DNA of 64,000 nucleotides from an uncultured Lachnospiraceae bacterium (GCA_910577275.1 CAJTMW010000016.1:1-64000); one strand, 5' to 3'. Counted from the first letter of the stretch, positions 34,927 to 44,007 are shown. Program-made: numbers and translations. Notes: generated from the sequence alone by a model not told the origin.

Positions 34927-36135
34927 ATGGGAAAACAATATTCAGAACAGGAGCTTAAGGCAGTACTTGGCCGGGACATGGCGGAGTCTGAGATTATAAA
35001 CCGGAAAATGCAGGAGGCATATGCTATGATAGAGAAATCGGACAGACAAAAAAAGAATAACGGCTTAAAGAGAGCAGGCATCAGAACGGCTATTATGGCG
35101 GCGGGCGCGGCAGCCGCGCTTTTACTAGGATTCGGCGTATGCGCCTCAAATCCGGTTCTTGCCGCTAAAATTCCCCTCATCGGAAGAATTTTTCAGGTGG
35201 AGGAAAAAAAGGTGAGCTATCCCGGAGACTACAGCGAAAAGGCGGAGCGCCTCTCCCCTGTTGCCGAGACAGGAACGGAAACCGTAAAGGAAAACAATCC
35301 CTACAGTCAGATTTCCGACGGTATTGCCTTTACCATTTCCGAGTGCTATGCAGACAATATGGCAATGTATCTGGCTGTAACCATTGAGGCAAGGGACGGA
35401 TTCCCGAAGGAATTTGTGGACGCCGCTAAAAATACCGATTTGGACTATATCACCCTTGGAATCGACTCCACCGCCGCCGTTGACTTTACCGACGCCGGGC
35501 TTGGAAAGGTATTTTTTGACCCGGCGCACGGCACGGAAGCTCCCCACAGTATAGAAGGGAGTTTCGTAGATATGAACACCTTTGCCGGTATCATCAGATT
35601 CCCTCTCACCAGCCTGACCGCGGTGGACGAAAATGCTGAGTTTATAAATCTTTTTGACTCTGTGCCGGGGAAGTTCACCTGCGAGCTGGAAATTACGAAT
35701 ATATACGCTTACGGACCGGCAGACCTTTTTGACCCCAATGACTTCGGACTTGTGGAACTTTCCGGGAAATGGTCTTTTCCCAAAATCAACGTAAATGTGG
35801 ACAGTTCCGATGCGATTGTAAAAAATATCAATCAGACAAACGATGAAGGCGTGGGAATCAGGGCAATCAGAAAGACAGCTTATGAAATTGAAGCACAGCT
35901 CATTGTGCCGGAAAGCGAAAACGCCGGAGACTATGTTATCTTCATGGCGGACGCAGACGGAAAGAGGCTGGAATCCCGGGGCGGACGCGCGGAGGTCTAT
36001 AACGTTTATCAGCGGAATACGGCTAAAATCACCATCGGGATTTGCAGGGAAAGTGATTATATGGAGAATAAGGGGGATTTTGATAAGCTCCGGGAGCTGG
36101 CGGTGTTTCAGACGGAAGTGGATTTCAGGAAGTAG
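34927..36135 (+). CDS. DUF4179 anti-sigma-like membrane protein
   Basis: 402 residues. Short cytoplasmic part (KQYSEQELKAVLGRDMAESEIINRKMQEAYAMI), one membrane helix near 57-75 (TAIMAAGAAAALLLGFGVCASNPV), then a DUF4179 outer domain (IPLIGRIFQ..., GIAFTISECYADNMAMYLAVTIE). In Clostridia DUF4179 proteins are encoded after ECF sigma genes and are thought to hold the sigma factor inactive. The role follows from gene order and family, not from a visible sigma-binding motif. Confidence 0.85.
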   Translation: MGKQYSEQELKAVLGRDMAESEIINRKMQEAYAMIEKSDRQKKNNGLKRAGIRTAIMAAGAAAALLLGFGVCASNPVLAAKIPLIGRIFQVEEKKVSYPGDYSEKAERLSPVAETGTETVKENNPYSQISDGIAFTISECYADNMAMYLAVTIEARDGFPKEFVDAAKNTDLDYITLGIDSTAAVDFTDAGLGKVFFDPAHGTEAPHSIEGSFVDMNTFAGIIRFPLTSLTAVDENAEFINLFDSVPGKFTCELEITNIYAYGPADLFDPNDFGLVELSGKWSFPKINVNVDSSDAIVKNINQTNDEGVGIRAIRKTAYEIEAQLIVPESENAGDYVIFMADADGKRLESRGGRAEVYNVYQRNTAKITIGICRESDYMENKGDFDKLRELAVFQTEVDFRK

Positions 36136-36160
36136 CGGGCAGATGCGCAGCGGGCAAATG

Positions 36161-36192
36161 GACAGGCGTCGGGTTTTAATCAGACGCCTGTC
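36161..36192. repeat. Short hairpin repeat, copy 1 (arms GACAGGCGTC)
   Basis: Arms GACAGGCGTC (36161-36170) and GACGCCTGTC (36183-36192) around a 12-nt loop, in the gap after the anti-sigma gene. Another copy with the same arms and the same ATG before it lies at 38047-38079. No T tract follows, so not a terminator. Confidence 0.65.
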
Positions 36193-36296
36193 AGCATAGC
36201 CATCAGGCAGCAGCCTCGATGGAAATACTCTGTTTCAAACATCCATTTAATCAGGCCGGATTAACGTCAATTCCCTTTTTATCAAGGCAGGGATGC

Positions 36297-37619
36297 TTAG
36301 TTTTCGGTTAAGAGGAATGCCATATACAGCGGCAGGGTCAGCATCTGTCCGGCTCGTCCGACATTGTAATCGCCCAGCTTAATCATATGGCTGACATGAT
36401 ATTTTTCCGGATGCCGCAAAATAGTCCTGGCGCTCTTGGTGTTACCGGAAACCGCTTTAACCTCCACCAGTGTGCACTCTCCCCTGTAACGAATCACGAA
36501 GTCAACTTCAAGGCCGGAATCCTTGCGGAAATAATAAAGTCTGCGTCCCATCTTGGAAAAGATATCTGCAATCAATCCCTCAAAAATTGCGCCCTTATAG
36601 CCAAAGAGGCTGCCTTGCAAAATATCAAACTGAGTACCGTTTTCAAGCATGGCAGTAAAAAGTCCCACGTCCCGCATATAGACCTTAAAGATGTCCGGCT
36701 CTGCATTTCCGTCCAGAGGAAGCTCTGTGACAGAGAGGTTATAGCACCGGGAAATGATTCCGGCATCCTCAATCCACTGCAGGCTTCCTGAAAATTTTGA
36801 TGCGGTTGCGCCTTTTTTAACGACAGAGTATTGAAACTTTTTATTTTCCTTGCTCAGTTGCTTCGGAATGGACTGGAAGCATTCTCTGATGACAGACTTA
36901 TCTTTCCTGTCAGCGTATTTCACCATGTCATCCTCATAGGAACGCACAATATCCCTCTGAATCCGGAGAACTTCGTCCATGCGCCTGGTGTCTACAAATG
37001 TTTGTACCGCATCCGGCATTCCTCCAACAACGGCATATTGTAGCAACAGCTCCCTCAGCCGCTGATGAAGGGCATCGGGCACAGGAGTCTCATCACGCAG
37101 ATGGTTTCCAAGCAATGTAACGATTTGCTCAGAAATACCATTAGCCCACAGGAACTCCTCGAAGTCAAGCGGGTTCATATCAATCACAGTCTCATATCCG
37201 ACAGGTATGGACTTCGGCTCTTTATCGCCATATCCTTTTACGCCCAACAAAGAGCCCGTACCGACCACATCATACCGGCCATCCAGCTTAAAAAACTTCA
37301 ACGCGGTTCTTGCGTCGGGACAAGCCTGAATTTCATCCAGAATAAGGATGGTTTTACCGGGTTCAAAAATCGCCCCCCGACCCATCAACGCAGAAAGCAG
37401 CATTGTGATATGGTCAACTTCCAGAGAACCCGAAAATACCGAAACGTACTGCGGATTCTCAAAAAAATCCAAATAGACAACATGGTCATAATTCTTCTTT
37501 GCGAAATCCACTACAGAGAAAGTCTTGCCGCACTGTCTGCAGCCTTTTACAATCAAAGGTTTATGATTCGGCGCATTCTTCCATTCCATCAACGCCTGTT
37601 CAATTTTTCGTTGCAGCAT
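36297..37619 (-). CDS. AAA family ATPase with DUF4143
   Basis: 440 residues. Walker A in VKGCRQCGKTFSV, Walker B ILILDEIQACPDARTALKFF, sensor VVGTGSLLGVKGYG, then the DUF4143 winged/restriction-like part ending in DSGLEVDFVIRYRGECTLVEVKAV. Such proteins are common accessory genes in gut bacteria; the function is not established, though a nuclease-like C-terminal core is thought to be present. I start at ATG 37619 because GAGGAGG sits just upstream; 29 extra codons are open before it. Has its own promoter. Confidence 0.88.
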   Translation of the reverse strand: MLQRKIEQALMEWKNAPNHKPLIVKGCRQCGKTFSVVDFAKKNYDHVVYLDFFENPQYVSVFSGSLEVDHITMLLSALMGRGAIFEPGKTILILDEIQACPDARTALKFFKLDGRYDVVGTGSLLGVKGYGDKEPKSIPVGYETVIDMNPLDFEEFLWANGISEQIVTLLGNHLRDETPVPDALHQRLRELLLQYAVVGGMPDAVQTFVDTRRMDEVLRIQRDIVRSYEDDMVKYADRKDKSVIRECFQSIPKQLSKENKKFQYSVVKKGATASKFSGSLQWIEDAGIISRCYNLSVTELPLDGNAEPDIFKVYMRDVGLFTAMLENGTQFDILQGSLFGYKGAIFEGLIADIFSKMGRRLYYFRKDSGLEVDFVIRYRGECTLVEVKAVSGNTKSARTILRHPEKYHVSHMIKLGDYNVGRAGQMLTLPLYMAFLLTEN

Positions 37620-37644
37620 AATAACACCTCCTCGATTTATTATC

Positions 37645-37673
37645 AGAATAGCCGATATATACAACTTTTTCAA
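37645..37673 (-). promoter_or_regulatory. Promoter of the DUF4143 ATPase gene
   Basis: Minus-strand TTGAAA (37668-37673) and TATTCT (37645-37650), spacer 17 bp, about 25 bp upstream of the ATG. The 11-mer TTGAAAAAGTT at the -35 is repeated upstream (37689-37699), which might be an operator pair. In the rest of 37674-37923, I see no gene I can support. Confidence 0.55.
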
Positions 37674-37923
37674 GGAACTTTTATTAAGAATCGCAAACTT
37701 TTTCAAACGACTTTTGACAGGAAGCTACAACTTTTCCGAATATGACAGAAAGATTTGCCGCAAGTAGCCCGTCGCCAGACTGAACCTGCCCGGCAGAAAA
37801 CCGTCGCAGAAGTGAAATTTTCATTAAGAAGTTTGTAAAATCCCTTTTAATTTCATACCCCAATCTGCTAAAATTAATCATACAAAACACTCCTTTTTAT
37901 CCAAAACCCGCCGGGAGCACACT

Positions 37924-38725
37924 ATGGACAGACTCATAAAAGGTATTTTTGAAAAGCAGGAAGCAGAGGACCGAATAAGACTGGAAACCGATTATACCAA
38001 TCTTATCCTCAGTGAATTTAAAGATGCGGAAGCAATTCTTTCCATGGACAGGCGTCTTATTTTGAATGAGACGCCTGTCAGATGCGCTGTGGAATTCAGT
38101 ATCCGTAAGCATACTGCTGTTCTCGTTCCTTATTATCACAGCCATGATTTTTATGAAATGATTTATGTATACGAGGGCATTTGCAGACAGTATATTAATG
38201 AAAATAAGAAGGAATTTATATTACAAAAAGGAGACATCTGCTTTATAACACCGGGCACTATTCATTCCATTCTGCCCTGCCGGCAGGAAGATATCATCCT
38301 TAAAATAATTATACCTGCAAGATTCTTATAAGCAAACATCAGTTAAAAGCTGCTTAGCGCTGTTGTTTATAGCATTGGCTCGCCATAAAGTAAATCTGCC
38401 GGAAAGCGGATTGCTTTATCAGATAACAAAACAAATTAACAATAATCTGAAAAATGTATTATTGAAAGAAATTGCGGCGGATATGGGGTACAGCCCCAGG
38501 CATCTGGAACGGCTTTTATTAAAAGAAGCGGGATGTACTTTTTCCGACATTCTGCAAAAACTCAGGATGGATAAAGCAGCGCAGCTGCTTATAGAAACCG
38601 ACTATACCTTAGAACAGATTGCGGATATGACAGGCTATCGGACAGAAGCCGGATTTTATAAAAGATTCCGCCTTGTGTTTGGAACCACTCCGAATCATTA
38701 CAGGAAATCGCATACGGCAGTATAA
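37924..38725 (+). pseudogene. AraC-family regulator, split by internal deletion
   Basis: The first part (37924-38331) has a cupin-like sensing domain: PYYHSHDFYEMIYVYEGICRQYINENKKEFILQKGDICFITPGTIHSI, ending in a stop. The second (38363-38725, other frame) holds two AraC helix-turn-helix units (LKEIAADMGYSPRHLERLLLKEAGCTF; LEQIADMTGYRTEAGFYKRFRLVFGTTPNHYRK). About 80-100 linker residues usually found between the two are missing, so a deletion with frameshift is likely. A hairpin repeat is embedded in the N-terminal coding part at 38047-38079. Confidence 0.75.
38047..38079. repeat. Short hairpin repeat, copy 2 (arms GACAGGCGTCT)
   Basis: Arms GACAGGCGTCT (38047-38057) and AGACGCCTGTC (38069-38079), loop 11 nt, inside the broken AraC gene, where it reads as DRRLILNETPV. 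Same arms as 36161-36192. Confidence 0.65.
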
Positions 38726-38794
38726 AAGGAACGCCCTGCCATTCTGTCGCATCAGGATAGTTTTCTGTCCGCTGTGGAAATTAAAAAATCCCCC

Positions 38795-38816
38795 TTTGGG
38801 GCACCGGTGCCCCAAA
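38795..38816. repeat. Perfect 22-bp palindrome next to recombinase remnant
   Basis: TTTGGGGCACC followed by its exact complement (38795-38816), about 50 bp before the end of the recombinase fragment. May be a terminator-like hairpin (no clear T tract) or an element boundary. Confidence 0.5.
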
Positions 38817-38869
38817 AGCCTTGTATCTCAATATAAGTTTCGTGTTCTCTGAAACGGTGTAGCCTGCAG

Positions 38870-39535
38870 CTATGCCGTTTTTGCGGATTTCCTGCTCTCT
38901 AAACGCTCTTGGAACAGTTCTTCCATTTCCTCTGGCGTTGGCTCTCTGCCGATACCTACGCCATTGTAATAGATTTCCAAAGTCTGATACCGTTTGCCGT
39001 CTCGGTATTCTGGCTTGGATACCACAATCTTTTCAATAAATTCGTGTACGATTTCAGGCGTTAATTCCGTAAGCTGCGTGACACGCTTTTTCGCCTGTGC
39101 CAGTTCCCGCCGTTTCTCGGACAATTCTTTCCTCTTTTCCTTGCCGAAGGCGGTCATCTGCTTTCTGGCAAAGTCTTTTTCAAAGCTCTGCACATACCAG
39201 AACACACGCTGCATACTCTCAAGCACAATCTCCTCCACCACTTTTTCACGGATATAATGGACGGAGCATACATCGGAGTTTTTGCGGTAGGAAGAACAGA
39301 AGAAGTAAGCCTGTTCCCGTTTGTAGTTGTTCGTCACGCTGTAATACAGCTTTTCCCCGCAATCGGCACAATAAAGCAAGCCTGAAAACATACTGACAAT
39401 GCCGCTCTTGGTCGGTCTGCGGCGGTGTTCCCGAAGTTCCTGCACAAGCATAAAGGTTTCTTCATCAACGATGGCGGGATGGGTATTTTTACTGTTGTCA
39501 ATATATTGCTGCAACTGCTTTATTTGATTATCCAT
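38870..39535 (-). pseudogene. Truncated large serine recombinase (C-terminal part)
   Basis: 221 residues holding only the recombinase core and tail: HPAIVDEETFMLVQELREHRRR, a zinc ribbon (C-x2-C in LLYCADCGEKLYYS and CSSYRKNSDVC), a coiled coil (KEKRKELSEKRRELAQAKKRV) and a DUF4368-like end (LTPEIVHEFIEKIVVSKPEYRDGKRYQTLEIYYNG). The catalytic resolvase domain with the serine is absent. ATG 39535 overlaps the nitroreductase stop, marking a deletion or fusion joint. Tn4451/CTn-type origin is likely; the fragment cannot be active. Confidence 0.85.
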
Positions 39536-40196
39536 TGACAGTACCCATATAGATATAGCCTTTCTTATCGGGATGTGATGTGATTTTTTCATATTTAAAG
39601 TTGGAGCTTTCCTCTGCGATATGACATAAGGCGATTCCCATATCAATACAATTCAACTTATTTTTCATTGCTGAAAGCAGAAAATTCGGTTTCTTTCGAT
39701 AACAATGAATACTGCCATTTTCAGCGATAAAATACCAATCTTGTGCGTTTAACCCACTCGGAGCAAGACGGGCTGCTTCGAGCCTGTCATCTGTGCCCTC
39801 TGAAATTTCTGAAAGACTTTTTCGCTTAAATTCATTTTGGCTGCGGAATAACGGCTCATCAGGCTTGCCAAAAGGCATAGAAATTACAAAAGGATAACTG
39901 CTCTTTATTTCTCCCTCCGGTTTGCCCATTTTCCAATAGGAGCCTATTCCCATATCAGCAAGTACGAGACTGATTTGCTGACCGACAAATCCTATGTTTT
40001 CAAGATTTTCACCGCAAAATGCAAAAAAGTACGGAATACTTCCATTGCTCTTTACGATTTCTATAGAATAGAAAACATCAGGATACAGAGGTTGGGCGTT
40101 ATTGACTATCGACTGTATTTTTTCAACCGCTGCCTGACTAAGTTCAGAATTTTCAAATTTACGCACGGACTTCCGCTTATAGATTATCTCATTCAT
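39528..40196 (-). CDS. Nitroreductase family protein (TM1586-like)
   Basis: 222 residues. Starts MNEIIYKRKSVRKFENSELS and contains QQISLVLADMGIGSYWKMGKP and RLAPSGLNAQDWYFI, features of the FMN-binding nitroreductase fold; the SVRKF and APSG blocks are the usual flavin contacts. Likely an NAD(P)H-dependent flavin enzyme of unknown substrate. ATGA overlap with the flavodoxin gene shows an operon. The last codons abut the recombinase fragment; the C-terminus looks near complete. Confidence 0.85.
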   Translation of the reverse strand: MNEIIYKRKSVRKFENSELSQAAVEKIQSIVNNAQPLYPDVFYSIEIVKSNGSIPYFFAFCGENLENIGFVGQQISLVLADMGIGSYWKMGKPEGEIKSSYPFVISMPFGKPDEPLFRSQNEFKRKSLSEISEGTDDRLEAARLAPSGLNAQDWYFIAENGSIHCYRKKPNFLLSAMKNKLNCIDMGIALCHIAEESSNFKYEKITSHPDKKGYIYMGTVNG

Positions 40197-40636
40197 TTCG
40201 TCATCTCCTTAAAAAATTCAACGGCACCCGCAATATCATCTTTATTTGGTCTGCCCTTTGCAATTCCACCCACAAATTTGAATGGACCGAAAGTATCAAA
40301 GCCCTTGCATCCGTAAGCCCCCATAACCTTAGCGTTTTTCTTCTCCACTGCCGCTTGAATAGCTGTGGTGTATGAATCACGCTTTACTCCATAAGTATAG
40401 ATAAAAAATACTTTTTTTGAGTCGGGCAAATTGTGCTCTGCAAATTCAAGCACTTTTTCGCTGTACTTTTGATAATAAATCCCCGAGGCAAACCCAATAA
40501 AATCAAAACTGCTTAAATCGTATTTTGATTGTTTTGTTACATCAATCAATGTCACATCGCCGGTTTCCGTAATAGCATCAATCAATTTTTTAGTATTTCC
40601 GTGGTGCCTGGAATAATAAACAATAGCTGTTTTCAT
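40193..40636 (-). CDS. Flavodoxin-like protein
   Basis: 147 residues. The N-terminus TAIVYYSRHHGNTKKLIDAI is a flavodoxin phosphate-binding loop, followed by FDFIGFASGIYYQKYSEKVLEFA and the FFIYTYGV strand. Carries electrons by bound FMN, possibly to the nitroreductase encoded next. Overlaps both neighbours by four bases (ATGA), so the three genes are one transcript under the MarR regulator. Confidence 0.88.
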   Translation of the reverse strand: MKTAIVYYSRHHGNTKKLIDAITETGDVTLIDVTKQSKYDLSSFDFIGFASGIYYQKYSEKVLEFAEHNLPDSKKVFFIYTYGVKRDSYTTAIQAAVEKKNAKVMGAYGCKGFDTFGPFKFVGGIAKGRPNKDDIAGAVEFFKEMTK

Positions 40637-41106
40637 TTTGCGTCCTCCATATCGTTTAATTTGTCTACCGTATTATTCATAAGATTGATTAATCGTATCA
40701 TCTCTTTCATATTTTCTTCTCCTATGCCTTCTGCAACCTGTTCAAATCGGCAATTATATACGCTGTCAATCTGATTCAAACACTCTCTGCCCAGAGGTGT
40801 CAGCGTTACAATCAGGTTTCTTCGATTTTCGGGATTAACGGTACGGCTGATATAACCTTTCTTTTCTAAAGCTGTCAGCATTTGCGATATAGCGGATTTT
40901 GAAATAGCAAGGTATCCTCGAATATCTGCAAGCTCTGTGTTATTAGCTGCACCGATTGCGTTATCCGCTATTTCACGAAGGAGTATATACTCTGGCATAT
41001 TTACTTTCTTTTTGCTGCCGATACTGTCTTTCCCAAACTCTGCACCAAGCATACTTTTTAACTTGAACAGAGAACCGAGAAATTCGCTGCCTAACGTATT
41101 CTTCAT
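40633..41106 (-). CDS. MarR-family transcriptional regulator
   Basis: 157 residues. Winged helix-turn-helix: YILLREIADNAIG, LADIRGYLAISKSAISQMLTALEKKGYISRTVNPENRRNLIVTLTPLGREC. Usually represses its own operon and responds to small molecules or oxidants. First gene of the MarR-flavodoxin-nitroreductase operon; a promoter with an overlapping palindrome lies immediately upstream. Confidence 0.92.
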   Translation of the reverse strand: MKNTLGSEFLGSLFKLKSMLGAEFGKDSIGSKKKVNMPEYILLREIADNAIGAANNTELADIRGYLAISKSAISQMLTALEKKGYISRTVNPENRRNLIVTLTPLGRECLNQIDSVYNCRFEQVAEGIGEENMKEMIRLINLMNNTVDKLNDMEDAK

Positions 41107-41138
41107 TTTTGCCCCCTGAAATTCAGTTGTAAACAGTT

Positions 41139-41179
41139 TAGTTCTTAACTATAATAGCATAAGAATACAGATTTGTAAA
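41139..41179 (-). promoter_or_regulatory. Promoter and probable MarR operator
   Basis: Minus-strand -35 TTTACA (41174-41179), -10 TATTAT (41151-41156), spacer 17 bp. The palindrome TAGTTCTTAACTA (41139-41151) covers the start-site side of the -10, a usual place for MarR autorepression. The promoter lies inside the truncated end of tnpV. Confidence 0.7.
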
Positions 41180-41388
41180 GAGGCTACAAACAGCAGGGAT
41201 TTCTCCCTGCCGTTTGTAAGGAGATTGATATATATAACCCTGCGGTACTGTTTCAGATAATCCAAGTGCCTCCGCCCAAATACGCCTATCGGCTGTTCTT
41301 CTTCATCGGGTAATTTCAAATCGGGGATTAAATATCCGTTTTCTTCGTGATATGTGCCGCCTAACTGTTCAAACAATGATTTTGCCAT
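41149..41388 (-). pseudogene. tnpV: Truncated TnpV transposon protein
   Basis: From ATG 41388 (CGGAGG upstream) the frame reads MAKSLFEQLGGTYHEENGYLIPDLKLPDEEEQPIG and RRHLDYLKQYRRVIYINLLTNG, as in TnpV proteins of clostridial mobilisable transposons (usually ~115-120 residues). After NLLTNG the sequence loses similarity and ends in a hydrophobic tail. This marks the other side of the element remnant that also holds the serine recombinase fragment. Confidence 0.75.
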
Positions 41389-41548
41389 TTTATAATTCCT
41401 CCGTATGATTTGAATTTGCCTACAATTCAATCATTCTGGCTGATTACAAGGCAAAAGGAAAACAACTTCCTTACGAAGTGTCCCCCTTCGGTATTATCTT
41501 TATAGTCAATGACACCGTCAAGGGGGTATTTCGCAAATAATATCCGTA

Positions 41549-41791
41549 TTGATGTACATTTGGTTTTTCTTTATTCGACCGGACAAAACCTATGAGATAA
41601 AAAGAAGCAGTTTTCATCCTGATATTAAAATGATGCAAGCTATCGTCAGGCTAGGGTTGTCGTCCTCTTACGGGCTTTTTGCCGCCGGAGCCGTTTTTCT
41701 TTCCAGCGAAAAACTCCTGACAGTGTTTACCTCGGATAAATCAATGATTTCCTTTGGCGGCTCAACAAATGAAAAGCAAAACAAAATTTAA
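41549..41791 (+). pseudogene. Possible MATE efflux pump remnant
   Basis: 80 codons opening with TTG, containing FHPDIKMMQAIVRLGLSSS (like the loop before a MATE helix) joined directly to a later-looking stretch, FLSSEKLLTVFTSDKSMI. Reads as an internally deleted piece of a multidrug/MATE protein. Similarity is from motif memory and is weak. The rest of the 41389-41754 gap shows nothing else I can support. Confidence 0.35.
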
Positions 41792-42602
41792 CGTAACAGA
41801 CAAAATGATTAGAAGTATCGTTAGCAAACATTTTCCCGGGGAGAGCGTCAATTCCATAGAGGAGCTGACCGAAGGAATGTTCAATTCCGCCTATGCCCTT
41901 TGGGGAACAGGCATATTGAAAAGCGGAATCGTCCTGAAAACAAGTCCCGCGCCCGGAACGGAGCTTCTGACCTATGAACAGGATATTTTGCGTACGGAAA
42001 CAAAAGTATATGAATTATTAAAAGACTCTCCTGTGAAAATCCCGAAAATACTTGCCTGCGACTTTTCCCATAAAGAGATTCCCTGCGACTATTTTTTCAT
42101 GGAACACGTAAAGGGGATTCTCTGGAAAAACTGCCTGCAAAGGATTTCGCCTGAAAGCCGCAGACAGCTCATGTACGAGCTTGGAAGAAGCAGCGCCGTA
42201 GCATCCTGCGAAAACTGTCTGAACGAAATAAAAACCCCTCATCTCGTGGATTTCGACATGTGGGCGGGAAATATTTTTATTGACGAAGCCACCTGTTCCC
42301 ATATTACCGGCATTATTGATTTTGAGCGCAGCTTTTTCGGCGACCCAGCTGCTGATTTCACTTCTGCAATGATGCTGTTTGATAATGTGGAGGACGAACC
42401 TGATTTCCGTAAGGGCTACAGTGAAATCAGCAATGTTCCCTTCAAAATCACAGACAATGACAGAATCCGTATGAACCTGTACCGGCTCTATATGGCTGTT
42501 ATTATTTTCGTCGAGTCGTACCGGTATGACGAGGACTATGCGGAAATGATAAAGGGGCATTTGAATAAAAATATCGCTCATTTGCTTGAAGAATTGAAAT
42601 AA
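41769..42602 (+). CDS. Aminoglycoside phosphotransferase-like kinase
   Basis: 277 residues from ATG 41769; a TTG five codons earlier is also open. Protein-kinase-like fold: LTEGMFNSAYAL (nucleotide loop), VLKTSP (lysine), HLVDFDMWAGNIFI (catalytic Asp and Asn) and IIDFERSFFGDPAADF (metal-binding Asp). The region between the kinase lobes is short, with LGRSSAVASCENCLNEIKTPHLVDFD closer together than usual, so a small in-frame deletion is possible. PF01636 members act on many small molecules; drug resistance is not implied. Confidence 0.75.
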   Translation: MKSKTKFNVTDKMIRSIVSKHFPGESVNSIEELTEGMFNSAYALWGTGILKSGIVLKTSPAPGTELLTYEQDILRTETKVYELLKDSPVKIPKILACDFSHKEIPCDYFFMEHVKGILWKNCLQRISPESRRQLMYELGRSSAVASCENCLNEIKTPHLVDFDMWAGNIFIDEATCSHITGIIDFERSFFGDPAADFTSAMMLFDNVEDEPDFRKGYSEISNVPFKITDNDRIRMNLYRLYMAVIIFVESYRYDEDYAEMIKGHLNKNIAHLLEELK

Positions 42603-42715
42603 TTGTATCTGTCTGATACAAAAAATGGAAAGCACTGTATCCGGGAATATATCTGCGGAAAAAACGGGGCTGTTACAGGCAGTTTTTATAACCGACATCT
42701 GCAGCCCCATATCCG

Positions 42716-43930
42716 TCAGTTCCACTCTTCCATTAAAAGAAAATCCCTGATATTCCGGTGTTTGATACCGTTCCTGCTCATATCAAACTCGTCCAGAGAA
42801 ACCACATATTTGGGGAAGTTATCGCGGACGCTGTCATAAACGTCAAACTCACGGTTAACCGTATCCTCGGTAGCAAGCAGATAAGCCACCTGGACATACA
42901 GCTTTTCTCCCCGCTTATCGCACACGAAGTCAATCTCTTTATCACCGGTTCTCCCCACTGTAACGGAATAGCCGCGGCGGAGAAATTCCATAAAAACGAT
43001 ATTTTCGAGTACCAGATTGATGTCTCTCATGTTGCCGCCAAAAACTGCCTCCCGGATTCCATGGTCGGCAATATAATATTTCTCATTGGAAGCAAGAATC
43101 TGTTTTCCCTGTAAATCCTGCCTTTTCACCTGATAGAAAAGATATGCGTCGCAGCAGTATTTCATATAGTTCAGAACCGTCTCTACCGCCACAGTCCGGC
43201 GTTCATTCCTGAAAAACTTTACAAGGGAATTGGCAGAAAAGGTCGTCCCCACATTCGCCATTACATAGGAAATGTTCCTTTCCAGCAAATCGACATCACG
43301 GACCTTGTTTCTCTTAACGATATCCTTGAGCTGGATGGAATTGAAAAGGTCTGTCAGGTATTGCCTTGAGGGTTCGTCTGCATACCGGAGGTTGGCAAGA
43401 TACGGCATGCCGCCGAAAAGAAGATATTTCTGAAAGCACCTCCCGGTCTCCTCTGTTGGCATGACGGAGCGGTACAGCTCCAGAAACTCTGCAAAGGAAA
43501 ACGGGTAAATCACAAATTCCACATAACGCCCGGCAAGATAAGTTGCCAGCTCGCCGGAAAGCAACCTGGCATTGGAACCTGTAATATAGATATCGCAGTC
43601 CAGCGTAACCCGAAGGGAATTGACACACTTTTCCCAGTCCTTCACCTCCTGAATTTCATCAAAAAAAAGGTAGACTTTTCCGCCGGTTTCCGATGCCCGT
43701 CTGGTAATTTCCTCATGCAATGCCTTCGCCGTCTGTAGATGGGCGTTTCCCATATCTTCAAAATTGACAGAAATAAACCGGGCAGGATTGACGCCGGATT
43801 CCGCCAGTTCTTCCTTTATCAGCTCCAGCATAACCGACTTTCCACTTCTTCTGATGCCGGTCATTACTTTAATCAGCTCCCCGCCGATAAACGGACGGAT
43901 GCGGCTCATATACATTTCCCGTTTAATCAT
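42716..43930 (-). CDS. AAA family ATPase with DUF4143 (second)
   Basis: 404 residues. Walker A MTGIRRSGKSVMLELI, Walker B LFFDEIQEVKDWEKCVNSLR, sensor ITGSNARLLSGELATYLAGRYVEF, DUF4143 domain and a nuclease-like end VTVGRTGDKEIDFVCDKRGEKLYVQVAY. Different lineage from the 36297-37619 ATPase. Its 3' end (RDFLLMEEWN) is part of a 31-bp sequence repeated at 44963-44993, where a copy of the same codons is fused to a PadR gene. GGAAAGGGG lies upstream of ATG 43930. Confidence 0.9.
   Translation of the reverse strand: MIKREMYMSRIRPFIGGELIKVMTGIRRSGKSVMLELIKEELAESGVNPARFISVNFEDMGNAHLQTAKALHEEITRRASETGGKVYLFFDEIQEVKDWEKCVNSLRVTLDCDIYITGSNARLLSGELATYLAGRYVEFVIYPFSFAEFLELYRSVMPTEETGRCFQKYLLFGGMPYLANLRYADEPSRQYLTDLFNSIQLKDIVKRNKVRDVDLLERNISYVMANVGTTFSANSLVKFFRNERRTVAVETVLNYMKYCCDAYLFYQVKRQDLQGKQILASNEKYYIADHGIREAVFGGNMRDINLVLENIVFMEFLRRGYSVTVGRTGDKEIDFVCDKRGEKLYVQVAYLLATEDTVNREFDVYDSVRDNFPKYVVSLDEFDMSRNGIKHRNIRDFLLMEEWN
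42717..42747. repeat. 31-bp direct repeat, left copy
   Basis: 29 of 31 bases match 44963-44993 in the same orientation. This copy is the 3' end of the DUF4143 ATPase gene; see the right copy. Confidence 0.75.
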
Positions 43931-44007
43931 GAATTACACAGCCCCTTTCCATAGATAAAAACAGTATAATTCAATTATAACCAAAACGCAACTCACATAA
44001 ACTATTT

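Noticed and set aside
41769..42602. Antibiotic-resistance aminoglycoside kinase
   Set aside because: Only the general phosphotransferase fold is visible; nothing in the sequence or context fixes an antibiotic substrate.
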